A stretch of 45,037 nucleotides of DNA from NCBI GenBank assembly GCA_964428335.1, contig CAYRXW010000012.1, positions 1-45,037 of the forward strand. The letters run 5' to 3'. Origin of the DNA: GW2011-AR15 sp964428335 (GTDB lineage Archaea; Nanobdellota; Nanobdellia; Woesearchaeales; GW2011-AR15). Every line of letters begins with the position of its first letter. Position 1 is the first letter of the stretch. This document shows, piece by piece, positions 15,956 through 24,080 of this stretch. The position numbers and the translations under genes were made by a program. The notes beneath the pieces are model-generated. The model worked only from the letters and a program-made list of their open reading frames with translations. It had not been told where the DNA came from and searched no databases.

Positions 15956-17175
15956 GTCCTGTAACTCACGCTTACCGGGCTTTTCTCCCCTTCCATGTTT
16001 AAAGAATCCAGGTCTTCTTTCTCTGCATAGACTTTTATTTTCCCTGGACTTATCCCTATTTCATACCTTGGCACATATAAATAATTGTAAACTGTTGAAT
16101 TCTCATAAACCTGTATGTTGAAATTCTCTGAATACCTCCATTTCTGCCTGAAATAAGTATAGTTGGAAGTTATGTTTTCAAGATACAGTCCATGTATCGT
16201 TTCCTTTACTCCAAACCTTGCATCATAAGTATATCTTGATATGTTGTCAAAATCTTCATCATGGAATGCATACCTGAAACTATCTTCTTCTGATAAAGGC
16301 AGGTTGATTGTCAGAAGCAATGTTTCATTGTAATATGTGAAATTGAACGTGGCATTTGAATTAAAGAACATCGAGAATGCATGCCTTCCGTATAATGTTA
16401 CGTAATCTGATGTGAAATTCACGTATTCCTGCTCTTCGGTATAATTAAAATCTCCAAAGACTATATTGCTTGAATAGTATGAGTCAAATTCTGTAAGTTC
16501 CATATCTATCTTCATATCATACTCATTGAAATTACTCAGGAAAAACTGTATCTCGCTGTTCTTGTCAAACATCATTGAAGTCATGTTGAAGTTTCCAAAG
16601 CTTGCAGTGTATATACCTGTAAAGCCATAATCATATACTGTGTAATTTTCAGGAACGATTGGGATATCATTCAGGAAGTATTCAGTGTTTTTCAAAAGCT
16701 CACGTTCTTTGTATTTTACCCTGTCAATCAATCCTTCATCTGGATATGCTGTGAAATTCTCTGCTGTAAACCTGTTCTCAGTGACTTCTAACCCTTCCCC
16801 TGAATAAGACTGGTTATGATTTGTCCCTTCCAGAATCCAGAATGCTTCTGTGCTTTCTGAGATATTAGCAAGGAAAATAAGCTTGTTTCCGAAATAGATA
16901 TAATTATACCCATCGAGAAATTTTATATCTGTCCTGTTCTGGAGGATTATTAGAGGAAGGTAAGTTCCTGTACTGTTGGACTGGATAAAAAGAGGATATT
17001 TGGTCAGTTCTAGCTTGAACTCCTCATAGAAATCATTTTTTAAAAAATTGATGTTTGAATTTGAGCTTGTCACTGAATCTATCTGGGGCTTGATAAAAAT
17101 GAAAAACCAGGAAACCCATAAGAGGAATAGTCCAAGGCTCATTATCCAGTCTACCTGAGACGTCCCCTTTTTCAT
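15949..17175 (-). CDS. Pilin-like, sequon-dense surface protein
   Basis: The start is placed at ATG 17175 (MKKGTSQVDW), about 29 nt from a TATA-like ATTATTTAAAC; ATG 17184 would add three residues. KKG followed by TSQVDW and a hydrophobic run (IMSLGLFLLWVSWFFIFI) looks like a class III (type IV pilin) signal peptide, with D at the +5 position instead of the usual E. The remaining roughly 370 residues are beta-rich, aromatic and carry about sixteen NxS/T sequons, indicating an N-glycosylated extracellular domain. It overlaps the downstream pilin-like gene by 7 bp. Family membership is unproven. Confidence 0.8.
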   Translation of the reverse strand: MKKGTSQVDWIMSLGLFLLWVSWFFIFIKPQIDSVTSSNSNINFLKNDFYEEFKLELTKYPLFIQSNSTGTYLPLIILQNRTDIKFLDGYNYIYFGNKLIFLANISESTEAFWILEGTNHNQSYSGEGLEVTENRFTAENFTAYPDEGLIDRVKYKERELLKNTEYFLNDIPIVPENYTVYDYGFTGIYTASFGNFNMTSMMFDKNSEIQFFLSNFNEYDMKIDMELTEFDSYYSSNIVFGDFNYTEEQEYVNFTSDYVTLYGRHAFSMFFNSNATFNFTYYNETLLLTINLPLSEEDSFRYAFHDEDFDNISRYTYDARFGVKETIHGLYLENITSNYTYFRQKWRYSENFNIQVYENSTVYNYLYVPRYEIGISPGKIKVYAEKEDLDSLNMEGEKSPVSVSYRTW

Positions 17176-17252
17176 ATTTATCATATGGTTTAAAGGGTTT
17201 AAATAATTAGCGATATGTTAAGTTTAACTTCGGTCTGCCGAATAGAAAACAA

Positions 17253-17264
17253 TTATATACTTTA
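17253..17264 (+). promoter_or_regulatory. TATA box for the VIT-family gene
   Basis: TTATATACTTTA lies about 26 nt before the ATG at 17282, leaderless spacing. Confidence 0.5.
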
Positions 17265-17281
17265 AGGTTTTAAAAAAAAAC

Positions 17282-18064
17282 ATGACAAGGGTTGAAAACG
17301 CTATTAAAGCATATAAAAAAAGAGATTTAGAAAGTACAAAAAAAGCTCACACTAAAGAAGCCATTTCAAATGAAGAACACACTAAAGATCGGGGGAAATA
17401 TGTAAAAGACCTTGTTTATGGGGCGCTTGATGGGACTGTTACAACTTTTGCTGTAGTCTCGGGTGTTCAAGGAGCAAGTTTATCACATTCCATTGTTCTT
17501 ATTTTAGGTTTTGCAAACCTTATTGGAGATGGGCTTTCCATGGCCATAGGAAATTATCTGGGAACAAAATCTGAACTTGAATACATCAAAGAAGAAAGAA
17601 AAAGAGAAGAATGGGAGATTGAAAATTATCCAAAAGGAGAAGTTGAAGAAATAAGACATATTTTTGAAAAGAAAGGATTTAAGGGAAAAGACTTGGAAAG
17701 AGCTGTAAAGATTGTGACTTCAGATAAAAAAGTCTGGGTTGATACAATGATGCTTGAAGAGCTTGGATTAACAAGTGAAGACAAGACTCCTTTTTTAAGT
17801 GGTCTTGCTACATTTATTGCATTTATCACAGCAGGATTTATCCCACTAATAGCTTTTGTTGTAAGTTTAGCATATCCTTTAAGTTATGTTTTTGAGATAT
17901 CTATTGCACTAACAGCTGTTGTGCTTTTCACTGCAGGTGCATTAAGATCCCTAGTTATTGGAAGGAACTGGTTTAAAGCTGGAATGGAAATGCTTTTTGT
18001 AGGTGGAATCGCTGCTGCTGCTGCTTATTTTGTAGGCTATGCCTTAAGAGGGCTAGGCGTCTAG
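17282..18064 (+). CDS. VIT1/CCC1 family metal transporter
   Basis: This 260-aa protein has the family signature GALDGTVTTFAVVSGVQGA (about residues 48-66) in TM1 and NLIGDGLSMAIGNYLGTKSE in TM2. A charged cytoplasmic metal-binding segment follows (about 100-165, rich in E, K and M), and then three C-terminal helices. Members move Fe2+ or Mn2+ out of the cytoplasm in exchange for protons. The 40-residue hydrophilic N-terminal extension is basic and of unknown role. It is transcribed from its own TATA box. Confidence 0.92.
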   Translation: MTRVENAIKAYKKRDLESTKKAHTKEAISNEEHTKDRGKYVKDLVYGALDGTVTTFAVVSGVQGASLSHSIVLILGFANLIGDGLSMAIGNYLGTKSELEYIKEERKREEWEIENYPKGEVEEIRHIFEKKGFKGKDLERAVKIVTSDKKVWVDTMMLEELGLTSEDKTPFLSGLATFIAFITAGFIPLIAFVVSLAYPLSYVFEISIALTAVVLFTAGALRSLVIGRNWFKAGMEMLFVGGIAAAAAYFVGYALRGLGV

Positions 18065-18088
18065 ATTTAAAGAAATCTTTTTAATTAT

Positions 18089-18313
18089 CTATTTCCAAGT
18101 CAGTATTCCTGCAGCAAGAAGAATTATCCCTAAAACAACCAGTGCAATACCCACAATCTGCATCTTGCTGTCTTCCTTGCCAAAATTTGAAGCTGGTGTA
18201 AAAGGCTTTTGACCTGATGTGCCTGAAGAAACAGATGATGTTTTTGTCGGTATCATTGGTTTTGGAGGGAATTTTGGCGCTCCGGTGCTTGGTGTTGTAA
18301 ACAAATCACTCAT
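18089..18313 (-). CDS. Small tail-anchored membrane protein
   Basis: This 74-aa protein has a proline-, threonine- and serine-rich N-terminal part (about residues 1-45) and one C-terminal membrane helix (about 52-72, IVGIALVVLGIILLAAGIL). The layout is that of a tail-anchored or C-terminally anchored protein. No family was recognised. It ends 24 bp from the convergent VIT gene. Confidence 0.65.
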   Translation of the reverse strand: MSDLFTTPSTGAPKFPPKPMIPTKTSSVSSGTSGQKPFTPASNFGKEDSKMQIVGIALVVLGIILLAAGILTWK

Positions 18314-18391
18314 AGGGTTTTATTTGAAATATGCAGTTTAAATATTTTTCGTGCAAAAGATTTAAAAGTAGTATGGATTTTCTAAGAGGAT

Positions 18392-18403
18392 ATTATATAA
18401 ATA
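18392..18403 (+). promoter_or_regulatory. TATA box for tRNA-Tyr
   Basis: ATTATATAAATA lies about 45 nt upstream of the mature tRNA 5' end, implying a short 5' leader. Confidence 0.5.
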
Positions 18404-18441
18404 GCAAATAATACTATCAATTGTCGCTGTTTGAAGAACAT

Positions 18442-18568
18442 CCCCCCTTAGCTCAGCGGTAGAGCGCGCGGCTGTAGCTAATAGCGCTTATTGACCTGGA
18501 TTTATTCCAAGGATGAAAATAAGTCAGCCGATACCGCGAAGTCCCCGGTTCGAATCTGGGAGGGGGGA
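18442..18568 (+). tRNA. tRNA-Tyr, anticodon GUA, with an intron of about 55 nt
   Basis: The acceptor CCCCCCT (18442-18448) pairs with AGGGGGG (18561-18567), and the discriminator is A. C1-G72 with A73 is the archaeal tyrosine identity set. The anticodon GTA is at 18474-18476. Stem CGCGG pairs with CCGCG (18534-18538), and the T arm is CCCGG-TTCGAAT-CTGGG. The canonical-position intron, after base 37, runs approximately 18478-18532. Inside it CTTATT can pair with AATAAG, and CGGCTG with CAGCCG at the junction. The exact splice sites are uncertain by one or two bases, because I do not see a strict bulge-helix-bulge. RtcB in this window is the expected exon ligase. Confidence 0.93.
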
Positions 18569-18570
18569 CA

Positions 18571-18577
18571 TTTTTTT
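18571..18577 (+). terminator. Oligo-T terminator after tRNA-Tyr
   Basis: Seven T residues begin two nucleotides after the discriminator base. Confidence 0.5.
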
Positions 18578-18619
18578 AATTTTCTGAAAAATTTTATAAA
18601 GTCATGATTTTGTTTAAAT

Positions 18620-19186
18620 ATGATGAATAAAGGTTTGAAATATCTTCTATTGTCTGATTTCTGGGCTGTTCTTGCAATAGGCATGATTGGTCCTATATAT
18701 GCAATATTTGTAGAAAAAATAGGCGGGGACATTCTTGAAGCAAGCATCGGCTATTTTGCTTATATGTTTACATCAGCAATTGCTATAATTATTATTGGAA
18801 AACTTACAGACAAGAACAGCAGACTTGAGACGTTTATTTTTTTTGGATATGCCCTAAATAATCTTGGAATAGTCATGTATATTTTTGTAAATAGTCAGCT
18901 GATGTTCATAATTACTCAGATAATCCTTGGGCTTGGTGTCGCACTAAAACTCCCAGCATATGACGCACTTTACTCAACATATCTTGAGGAGCACAAGGAA
19001 GCCAGCGAATGGGGATATTGGGAAGCACTCCAATATGCAGCTACTGCATTTGGAGCAATAATAGGTGGAGTAATTGCTAAATTTTTTGGGTTCAAAATAC
19101 TGTTTGCAATGATGGGACTTGTGTCTGTTATGAGCATGGTAAGCTCTATGCACCTTTTCAAGTCAAAAAAGGTGCTTTTAAAATGA
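18620..19186 (+). CDS. Half-size MFS-type membrane protein
   Basis: At 188 aa with about six membrane helices this is half the length of an ordinary major facilitator transporter. The MFS loop motif between the second and third helices is recognisable as GKLTDKNSRLETF, and helices 4-6 are intact, so it looks like an N-terminal MFS half rather than a broken gene. A full transporter would need a dimer or a partner. TATA (ATTTTATAAA, 18591-18600) lies about 24 nt before the ATG. Its stop overlaps the start of the rhodanese gene (ATGA), so the two are translationally coupled. The substrate is unknown. Confidence 0.75.
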   Translation: MMNKGLKYLLLSDFWAVLAIGMIGPIYAIFVEKIGGDILEASIGYFAYMFTSAIAIIIIGKLTDKNSRLETFIFFGYALNNLGIVMYIFVNSQLMFIITQIILGLGVALKLPAYDALYSTYLEEHKEASEWGYWEALQYAATAFGAIIGGVIAKFFGFKILFAMMGLVSVMSMVSSMHLFKSKKVLLK

Positions 19187-19485
19187 CACCAAAAGATCTG
19201 AAGAAAAAAATAGATTCCAATGAAGACATTATAATTCTTGATGTTAGGACAAATCTGGAAAGAGAGTTTACAAAGATAACTCCTTCTCTACATATTCCTG
19301 TCAATGAGCTTGGAATTAGGGTTTCTGAGATACCTAAAGATAAATTAATAGTGTGCTACTGCCATTCAGGCGGGAGGAGTGCTTATGCTGTTTCATTCCT
19401 TAAGCAGCAGGGATATAAGGTTGAGAATTTAGAAGGCGGAACAGTTGCTTATTCCAAAGTTGACAAGAAAGTTAAATTATATTAA
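19183..19485 (+). CDS. Single-domain rhodanese-like sulfurtransferase
   Basis: This 100-aa rhodanese domain has the LDVRTNLEREFTKI motif (about residues 19-32), an ALHIPV-like loop (SLHIPVNEL) and the active-site loop CHSGGRS with C60 as the persulfide-forming cysteine. It has a normal single-domain length. It probably moves sulfane sulfur or acts as a thiol carrier. The 4-bp overlap with the half-size MFS gene suggests that the transporter handles a sulfur compound, which is inference. Confidence 0.9.
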   Translation: MTPKDLKKKIDSNEDIIILDVRTNLEREFTKITPSLHIPVNELGIRVSEIPKDKLIVCYCHSGGRSAYAVSFLKQQGYKVENLEGGTVAYSKVDKKVKLY

Positions 19486-19527
19486 ATTTAAAAGAGATAT
19501 ATAAAAAGACATAAAAAAATTAAGAAA

Positions 19528-20022
19528 TTATTTTTTTGATTTCTTTGGTTTTGCTTTTGGCTCTTCGCTAAAATCAGAAGAAACCTCTTCCTTCATCTCA
19601 GATTTTTTCTTTCCGCATAGCAGCCAGTCCAATGATAATGGACCTGCTCCTGAAAGCGCCAATGAAAGCGAGGCAGCCATAAGAAGCAATGCAAGCTCAT
19701 ATCCGCCCTGACCAAGGAGGCCGTTTTTTAAGTGCACCTTTAGTATAGCTACTGACATAATAACAGCAAGTGTTGCACCAATATATCTTACACCTAGACC
19801 AAGCACAAGTGCGATTCCTCCTAAGAATTCAGCAAGTGTCACAAACCATGCCATGACTAATGGCAAAGGTATACCAATGTTTCCAAAAAATCCAGCTGTT
19901 CCTGCAACATTCTGCAGTTTCATCCAGCCGTGCGCTGCAAATGATATACCTACCACTATTCTTAATACAAGTGGAGCATATTGTTTATTTTTCTCACAAA
20001 ATTTATTCCATGGACATTCCAT
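19528..20022 (-). CDS. DoxX family membrane protein
   Basis: This 164-aa protein has the DoxX pattern: LVLRIVVGISFAAHGWMKL in helix 1, then GIPLPLVMAWFVTLAEFLGGIALVLG, and two more helices. A lysine- and glutamate-rich C-terminal tail (about residues 135-164) is unusual and probably cytoplasmic. Family members are linked to thiosulfate or quinone metabolism, but the function here is unproven. The start is supported by a GGTGAT element seven nucleotides before the ATG at 20022. Confidence 0.85.
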   Translation of the reverse strand: MECPWNKFCEKNKQYAPLVLRIVVGISFAAHGWMKLQNVAGTAGFFGNIGIPLPLVMAWFVTLAEFLGGIALVLGLGVRYIGATLAVIMSVAILKVHLKNGLLGQGGYELALLLMAASLSLALSGAGPLSLDWLLCGKKKSEMKEEVSSDFSEEPKAKPKKSKK

Positions 20023-20152
20023 AATTTAAATCACCCATTTTTGGAATAACAGTGATGTTTATTTAAATATTGGGTTTAAGTGGAATGAATTAGTGAAATG
20101 TGTCATAAGGTTTTTAAACCAAAATAATAGTTAAATTCTTGGTGGTATATTT

Positions 20153-21433
20153 ATGGATTCTTTAAAAAAAGCAGACCCTGAGATTTATGAAGCAATTATC
20201 AATGAGACAGATAGGCAAAGAAACGGCATAGAGATGATTGCATCTGAAAACTTTGTCTCAAGAGCAGTTCTTGAAGCTGTCGGCTCAACTCTGACAAATA
20301 AATATTCTGAAGGATATAGCGGAAAGAGGTATTACGGAGGAAATGAGTTTATTGACAAATCTGAGACTTTGGCAATTGAAAGGGCAAAGAAATTATTTAA
20401 GGCTGAGCATGTGAATGTGCAGCCTCATGCCGGCTCGCAGGCTAATGCTGAAGTTTATTTTGCCTTGCTTGAACTTAAGGATAAAGTCCTTGCTATGGAT
20501 TTGAGCCACGGCGGACATCTTACACATGGAAATCCTGTCAATTTTTCAGGAAGGTTCTATAACATGTCTCATTATGGCGTAGATGAAAAGACAGGGATGA
20601 TTGATATGGAAGAAGTGAGGAAAAAAGCAAGAGAAGTTAGACCAAAAATACTCCTTTCTGGTTTTTCTGCATACCCAAGAAAACTGGATTTTAAGCATTT
20701 CCAGGAAATTGCTGAAGAAGTCGGAGCTTATCATATGTCTGATATTGCTCACATCGCTGGACTTTGTGCTGCAGGAGTCCATGAGAACCCGGTTCCGATT
20801 GCTGATGTTGTAACAACTACAACACATAAGACGTTAAGGGGACCTAGGGGCGCGATGATTATGTGTAAGGAACTTGATAGATTAAAACCTGAGGATAAAA
20901 AAAACCTGGCCCAAAAAATTGATTCTGCTGTCTTTCCGGGAATGCAGGGAGGCCCATTAGATCATGTAATAGCAGGAAAAGCTGTTGCATTTAAAGAGGC
21001 GTTGGAACCTGATTTCAAAAGATACGCTGAACAGATTGTTAAGAATGCAAAAGCAATAGCTGAGGTGTTCAATGATAATGACGTCAGCATGGTCTCAGGC
21101 GGGACTGACAATCATCTTATTTTGATGGATATTGATAAGAGTTTTGGTATAAGGGGGAAAAAAGCTGTCCAGGTCCTGGATGAAGTCCATATATGCACAA
21201 ACAAGAACATGATCCCTGGAGACAGAGGAACGCCATTTGATCCGTGCGGCTTAAGGATAGGGACACCTGCAATAACTTCAAGAGGCATGAAAGAGAGCGA
21301 GATGAAACAGGTTGCTGACTGGTACATAAAAGCATTAAGAAATCCTGATGATGCAGCTGTTAAGATGAAAGTTAGGGAAGAAGTACTTGAGTTTATCAAG
21401 GATTTCCCGCTTTATCCTGATTTGGGGTATTAG
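20153..21433 (+). CDS. glyA: Serine hydroxymethyltransferase
   Basis: This PLP enzyme interconverts serine and glycine with a folate or pterin one-carbon carrier. The 426-aa protein is full length. The PLP lysine is K226 in TTTTHKTLRGPRGA, D197 and H200 lie in SDIAHIAG, and EMIASENFVS is near the N-terminus. The overall wording is of the compact bacterial-style SHMT, suggesting folate use and possible ancient transfer, but I cannot build a tree here. A GGTGGT element (20141-20146) lies six nucleotides before the ATG, and a TTTTTAAAC TATA-like element lies at about 20110-20119. Confidence 0.97.
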   Translation: MDSLKKADPEIYEAIINETDRQRNGIEMIASENFVSRAVLEAVGSTLTNKYSEGYSGKRYYGGNEFIDKSETLAIERAKKLFKAEHVNVQPHAGSQANAEVYFALLELKDKVLAMDLSHGGHLTHGNPVNFSGRFYNMSHYGVDEKTGMIDMEEVRKKAREVRPKILLSGFSAYPRKLDFKHFQEIAEEVGAYHMSDIAHIAGLCAAGVHENPVPIADVVTTTTHKTLRGPRGAMIMCKELDRLKPEDKKNLAQKIDSAVFPGMQGGPLDHVIAGKAVAFKEALEPDFKRYAEQIVKNAKAIAEVFNDNDVSMVSGGTDNHLILMDIDKSFGIRGKKAVQVLDEVHICTNKNMIPGDRGTPFDPCGLRIGTPAITSRGMKESEMKQVADWYIKALRNPDDAAVKMKVREEVLEFIKDFPLYPDLGY

Positions 21434-21778
21434 TTATAAATCTCTTGGCTTATCTCTAATCCTAGAAGCTCCAGAACCATATCTTCTGCTTCTATTTTTG
21501 TATATTATATAAGGTATGCCTATAAAAATAATTGGCAATCCAATAAATAAGGCTGCAAGGCCAATAATTTCTTTAGGCCCAGCATTCAATGAAGGAAGAA
21601 AGTTTTGCATATACAACTCATTTGCATAAAGTGTAACAGGATTATACATCGCTTTATCTGCCAAGGAAGTACCAATTTCCTGCATAGCATGAAATGCATG
21701 ATTTATGTTGTGTGAATACTGTGCAATGTGTGTATTTGCCAGATGCCCAATATCAGGTGCAATATTATAAAACGACAT
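21434..21778 (-). CDS. Small membrane protein of unknown function
   Basis: This 114-aa protein has a histidine- and asparagine-rich N-terminal half (for example HLANTHIAQYSHNINHAFH), one clear membrane helix (about residues 72-92, IGLAALFIGLPIIFIGIPYII), and an arginine-rich C-terminal tail. The basic tail suggests the C-terminus is cytoplasmic and the His-rich part external. No family was recognised. Its stop codon abuts that of glyA on the opposite strand. Confidence 0.65.
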   Translation of the reverse strand: MSFYNIAPDIGHLANTHIAQYSHNINHAFHAMQEIGTSLADKAMYNPVTLYANELYMQNFLPSLNAGPKEIIGLAALFIGLPIIFIGIPYIIYKNRSRRYGSGASRIRDKPRDL

Positions 21779-21890
21779 TCAAGCTGGAATCTGAAAGAAA
21801 TATTTAAAATTATTCAGGAAAATTTCCTGATTTTGTCTCAACCTGATTGTTACAAAGTGTTTTAAAGCAATTTATATTTGGGCTTTTTTG

Positions 21891-23138
21891 ATGTCACTTT
21901 CTGGTTTATCACAGAGCTTATTTAGAAAAGTAGGGATAAGGACTGAGGAAAGGGAAAAAAATAAGGCTCATACTGTTGAAGGCGTGCCTATAGAATCTGT
22001 AACAAGGATATCTAATGCAGGTCTTGCAAACCTTGATGAGGTAATCTATGGTGAAAACCATCAGCCTGTAGCTGGCTCAGTTGGAACATTTAATTCTGAT
22101 ATGCCTCCTGTTTTTGCAGCATATATGCAAAAGCTAAGGCAGTATAGAGGGAAGGAAAGCCAGGAAAACAGGGATTACTTTAACACAACACTTGCTTCCC
22201 TAGTAGAACTATTCATGCCATTAGTCTTTGGAGAGATATATGACATAAAAGAAGACCTGAAAGTAAGATTTGAAAAAGGCAGCGAAAGCTTTGAAATAGA
22301 CTATAAGGACATTTTCAATGGGGGATTAAGCACACATGGATTTAAAAGAGAAGGCAGGAACCGTGTCACAACTGTTTCTGGCGTAGCATCAGTAGCTGAT
22401 GTGTATAAAGGCCTTGAAGATTGGACACCCACGCTCATCATTCCTCAGACAATAAAAGAAAGGCTTCGAAACAGCCAGGTTGCTTTTGTAGATGTTCAAA
22501 GAGCAGCAACACTCCCTACAATCATTTCTGATTATATTGCCAGGGAATTTGGGCTGAACAGCATTGTTACAAGTGTTGATGCAAAAAGAAGGGGAGAAGA
22601 AAAAGGAAATGGCGTTGAAAAAATTGAACTATTAAAACCTGCAGGATTTGAATATAGCCCACATTCTTCTGTATTTGGAAATTTTGTGACTGACAAATCA
22701 ATTAAAAGTATGGATGATCTGGCAAAAAGCGATGCGCATGTGTTTTTTGATCCCATGCTTGCAACAGGGAAAAGCCTGAGGAAAGTGATTGAAGAATATG
22801 TCTTAAATGTCGGCTGTGATTATAATGATATATACATAGTCAGCCTTTTTGCAGGAGGATATGATTGGCAGGATGAATTGAGCGGACTGATTGAAAAAGG
22901 GGTTAAAATCAAAATCCTGGCGCATGACCAGCTTGATTTGAACAAGTTCTGTTACATTGTTCCGGGACTAGGTGATGCTGGTGATCTTCAGCATGGTAAA
23001 AATAAAATTTTAGATATTGCCGGCTATCAAAAGATGTATGAAAGCGTGGAAAGATTGAGAAAAAATGTCTCTGAAAAGATTTACTCAGCATTTAACAGGC
23101 AAGCGATGCAGATAACAGGAAAAGTCCTAGCCAGATAA
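21891..23138 (+). CDS. Enlarged UPRTase-like phosphoribosyltransferase-fold protein
   Basis: The ATG at 21891 is preferred to the TTG at 21888, giving 415 residues. The C-terminal half carries two uracil phosphoribosyltransferase hallmarks: the PRPP-binding VFFDPMLATGKSL (284-296) and the uracil-binding YIVPGLGDAGD (355-365). Ordinary UPRTases are about 210 aa. This protein has about 180 extra N-terminal residues and an altered central region, where the usual RAG motif appears as VQRAATLPT. It may be a diverged salvage enzyme or a UPRTase-fold protein with another substrate. The gene is expressed alone and overlaps the HEXXH gene convergently by 12 bp. Confidence 0.8.
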   Translation: MSLSGLSQSLFRKVGIRTEEREKNKAHTVEGVPIESVTRISNAGLANLDEVIYGENHQPVAGSVGTFNSDMPPVFAAYMQKLRQYRGKESQENRDYFNTTLASLVELFMPLVFGEIYDIKEDLKVRFEKGSESFEIDYKDIFNGGLSTHGFKREGRNRVTTVSGVASVADVYKGLEDWTPTLIIPQTIKERLRNSQVAFVDVQRAATLPTIISDYIAREFGLNSIVTSVDAKRRGEEKGNGVEKIELLKPAGFEYSPHSSVFGNFVTDKSIKSMDDLAKSDAHVFFDPMLATGKSLRKVIEEYVLNVGCDYNDIYIVSLFAGGYDWQDELSGLIEKGVKIKILAHDQLDLNKFCYIVPGLGDAGDLQHGKNKILDIAGYQKMYESVERLRKNVSEKIYSAFNRQAMQITGKVLAR

Positions 23139-23999
23139 ATTTAGTTCATCATTCACAATCTTCTTAAAAACTTCAAGAGGCGTATTTTCCCAAAGCTTGC
23201 TTCTTACAAAATCCAGGGCAACATTATGAAGCCCGTTCACTGAAGGGCTTAAAAGGCTTATTTTCATTGAATCTTTCAATCCTAGGATATTAAACCGGTG
23301 GATGGTCTCCATCCATGCCAATTCAAATGCAAATGCTTTTGCTTCCTCAAGCTTCGCATCTTCTTTTGCTATGCTCAGGCAGTGACCTATCTCATGGCCT
23401 ATTGTCAAAAGCAGATGCTCTATTGGGCTTTCCCTGATAAAAACACTACTATTTTCGTTTTTATGTGTCATATTTAATGCAAATCCTACAATCTCTTCAT
23501 TCCAATTCCTTGAATGCCTGCTATGAACCTCTTTAAGCTCATTTGAACTAAGAATACTTATTGCTATATTCTTTGGAAGGTCAAAACCCATTGTCAATCT
23601 GAAAATCTGGTTAACTGCTTTTGACAATTCATGCGAAAGAGTTGATACAATATCTTTTGAATTAATCCCATCATTTATGAAAATTATAGGATTATGAATT
23701 TCTCCTGAAGTCATGAAAAAAGGGATATATACTTGTGAAGCGTTATATTTTGAGGAATTTGTAAGATATGTTGATTCAACCTGCATCCTGCCTGCAAGGC
23801 CTATTAGGTATCTCTCCAGAGCATTTATGCCAAAATAATTTGATCTTTTTATCCCAAAATCAAACATTGATACATAAGAGGATGTCCTATAAAACATTCT
23901 TGGCTGCTCAATTTTATAATCTGACCTAGAAAAATATGTCTCTATATCCAAATCTATACTCCTTTGATAGATATTATTGACATATCCTCCATTGTACAT
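23127..23999 (-). CDS. HEXXH putative zinc metallopeptidase
   Basis: The metal-binding motif HEIGH is in TIGHEIGHCLSIAKE, and a glutamate-rich helix (EEAKAFAFE) about 20 residues later could supply the third ligand, as in gluzincins. There is no signal peptide, so it is probably cytoplasmic. The start is placed at ATG 23999, because a TATA element (24020-24032) lies about 27 nt upstream; a TTG at 24044 would add 15 residues encoded over that promoter. The N-terminal 130 residues match no family I know. It lies beside the UPRTase-like gene but is convergent to it. Confidence 0.7.
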   Translation of the reverse strand: MYNGGYVNNIYQRSIDLDIETYFSRSDYKIEQPRMFYRTSSYVSMFDFGIKRSNYFGINALERYLIGLAGRMQVESTYLTNSSKYNASQVYIPFFMTSGEIHNPIIFINDGINSKDIVSTLSHELSKAVNQIFRLTMGFDLPKNIAISILSSNELKEVHSRHSRNWNEEIVGFALNMTHKNENSSVFIRESPIEHLLLTIGHEIGHCLSIAKEDAKLEEAKAFAFELAWMETIHRFNILGLKDSMKISLLSPSVNGLHNVALDFVRSKLWENTPLEVFKKIVNDELNLSG

Positions 24000-24019
24000 G
24001 ATTTTAAAGCTATTACTTA

Positions 24020-24032
24020 TTATATTTAAAAT
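24020..24032 (-). promoter_or_regulatory. TATA box for the HEXXH gene
   Basis: The minus strand reads AATTTTAAATATA about 27 nt before the ATG at 23999. Confidence 0.5.
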
Positions 24033-24049
24033 TGCATGTTTCAAGCAGG

Positions 24050-24060
24050 TTTAAATACCT
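24050..24060 (+). promoter_or_regulatory. TATA box for the GINS gene
   Basis: TTTAAATACCT lies about 27 nt before the ATG at 24081, leaderless spacing. Confidence 0.5.
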
Positions 24061-24080
24061 AGTTTACTATCCTAATCATT

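Noticed and set aside
22770..22810. ATGKSL resembles a Walker A P-loop
   Set aside because: The preceding glycine pattern is absent. Together with VPGLGDAGD downstream it fits the PRPP loop of UPRTases instead.
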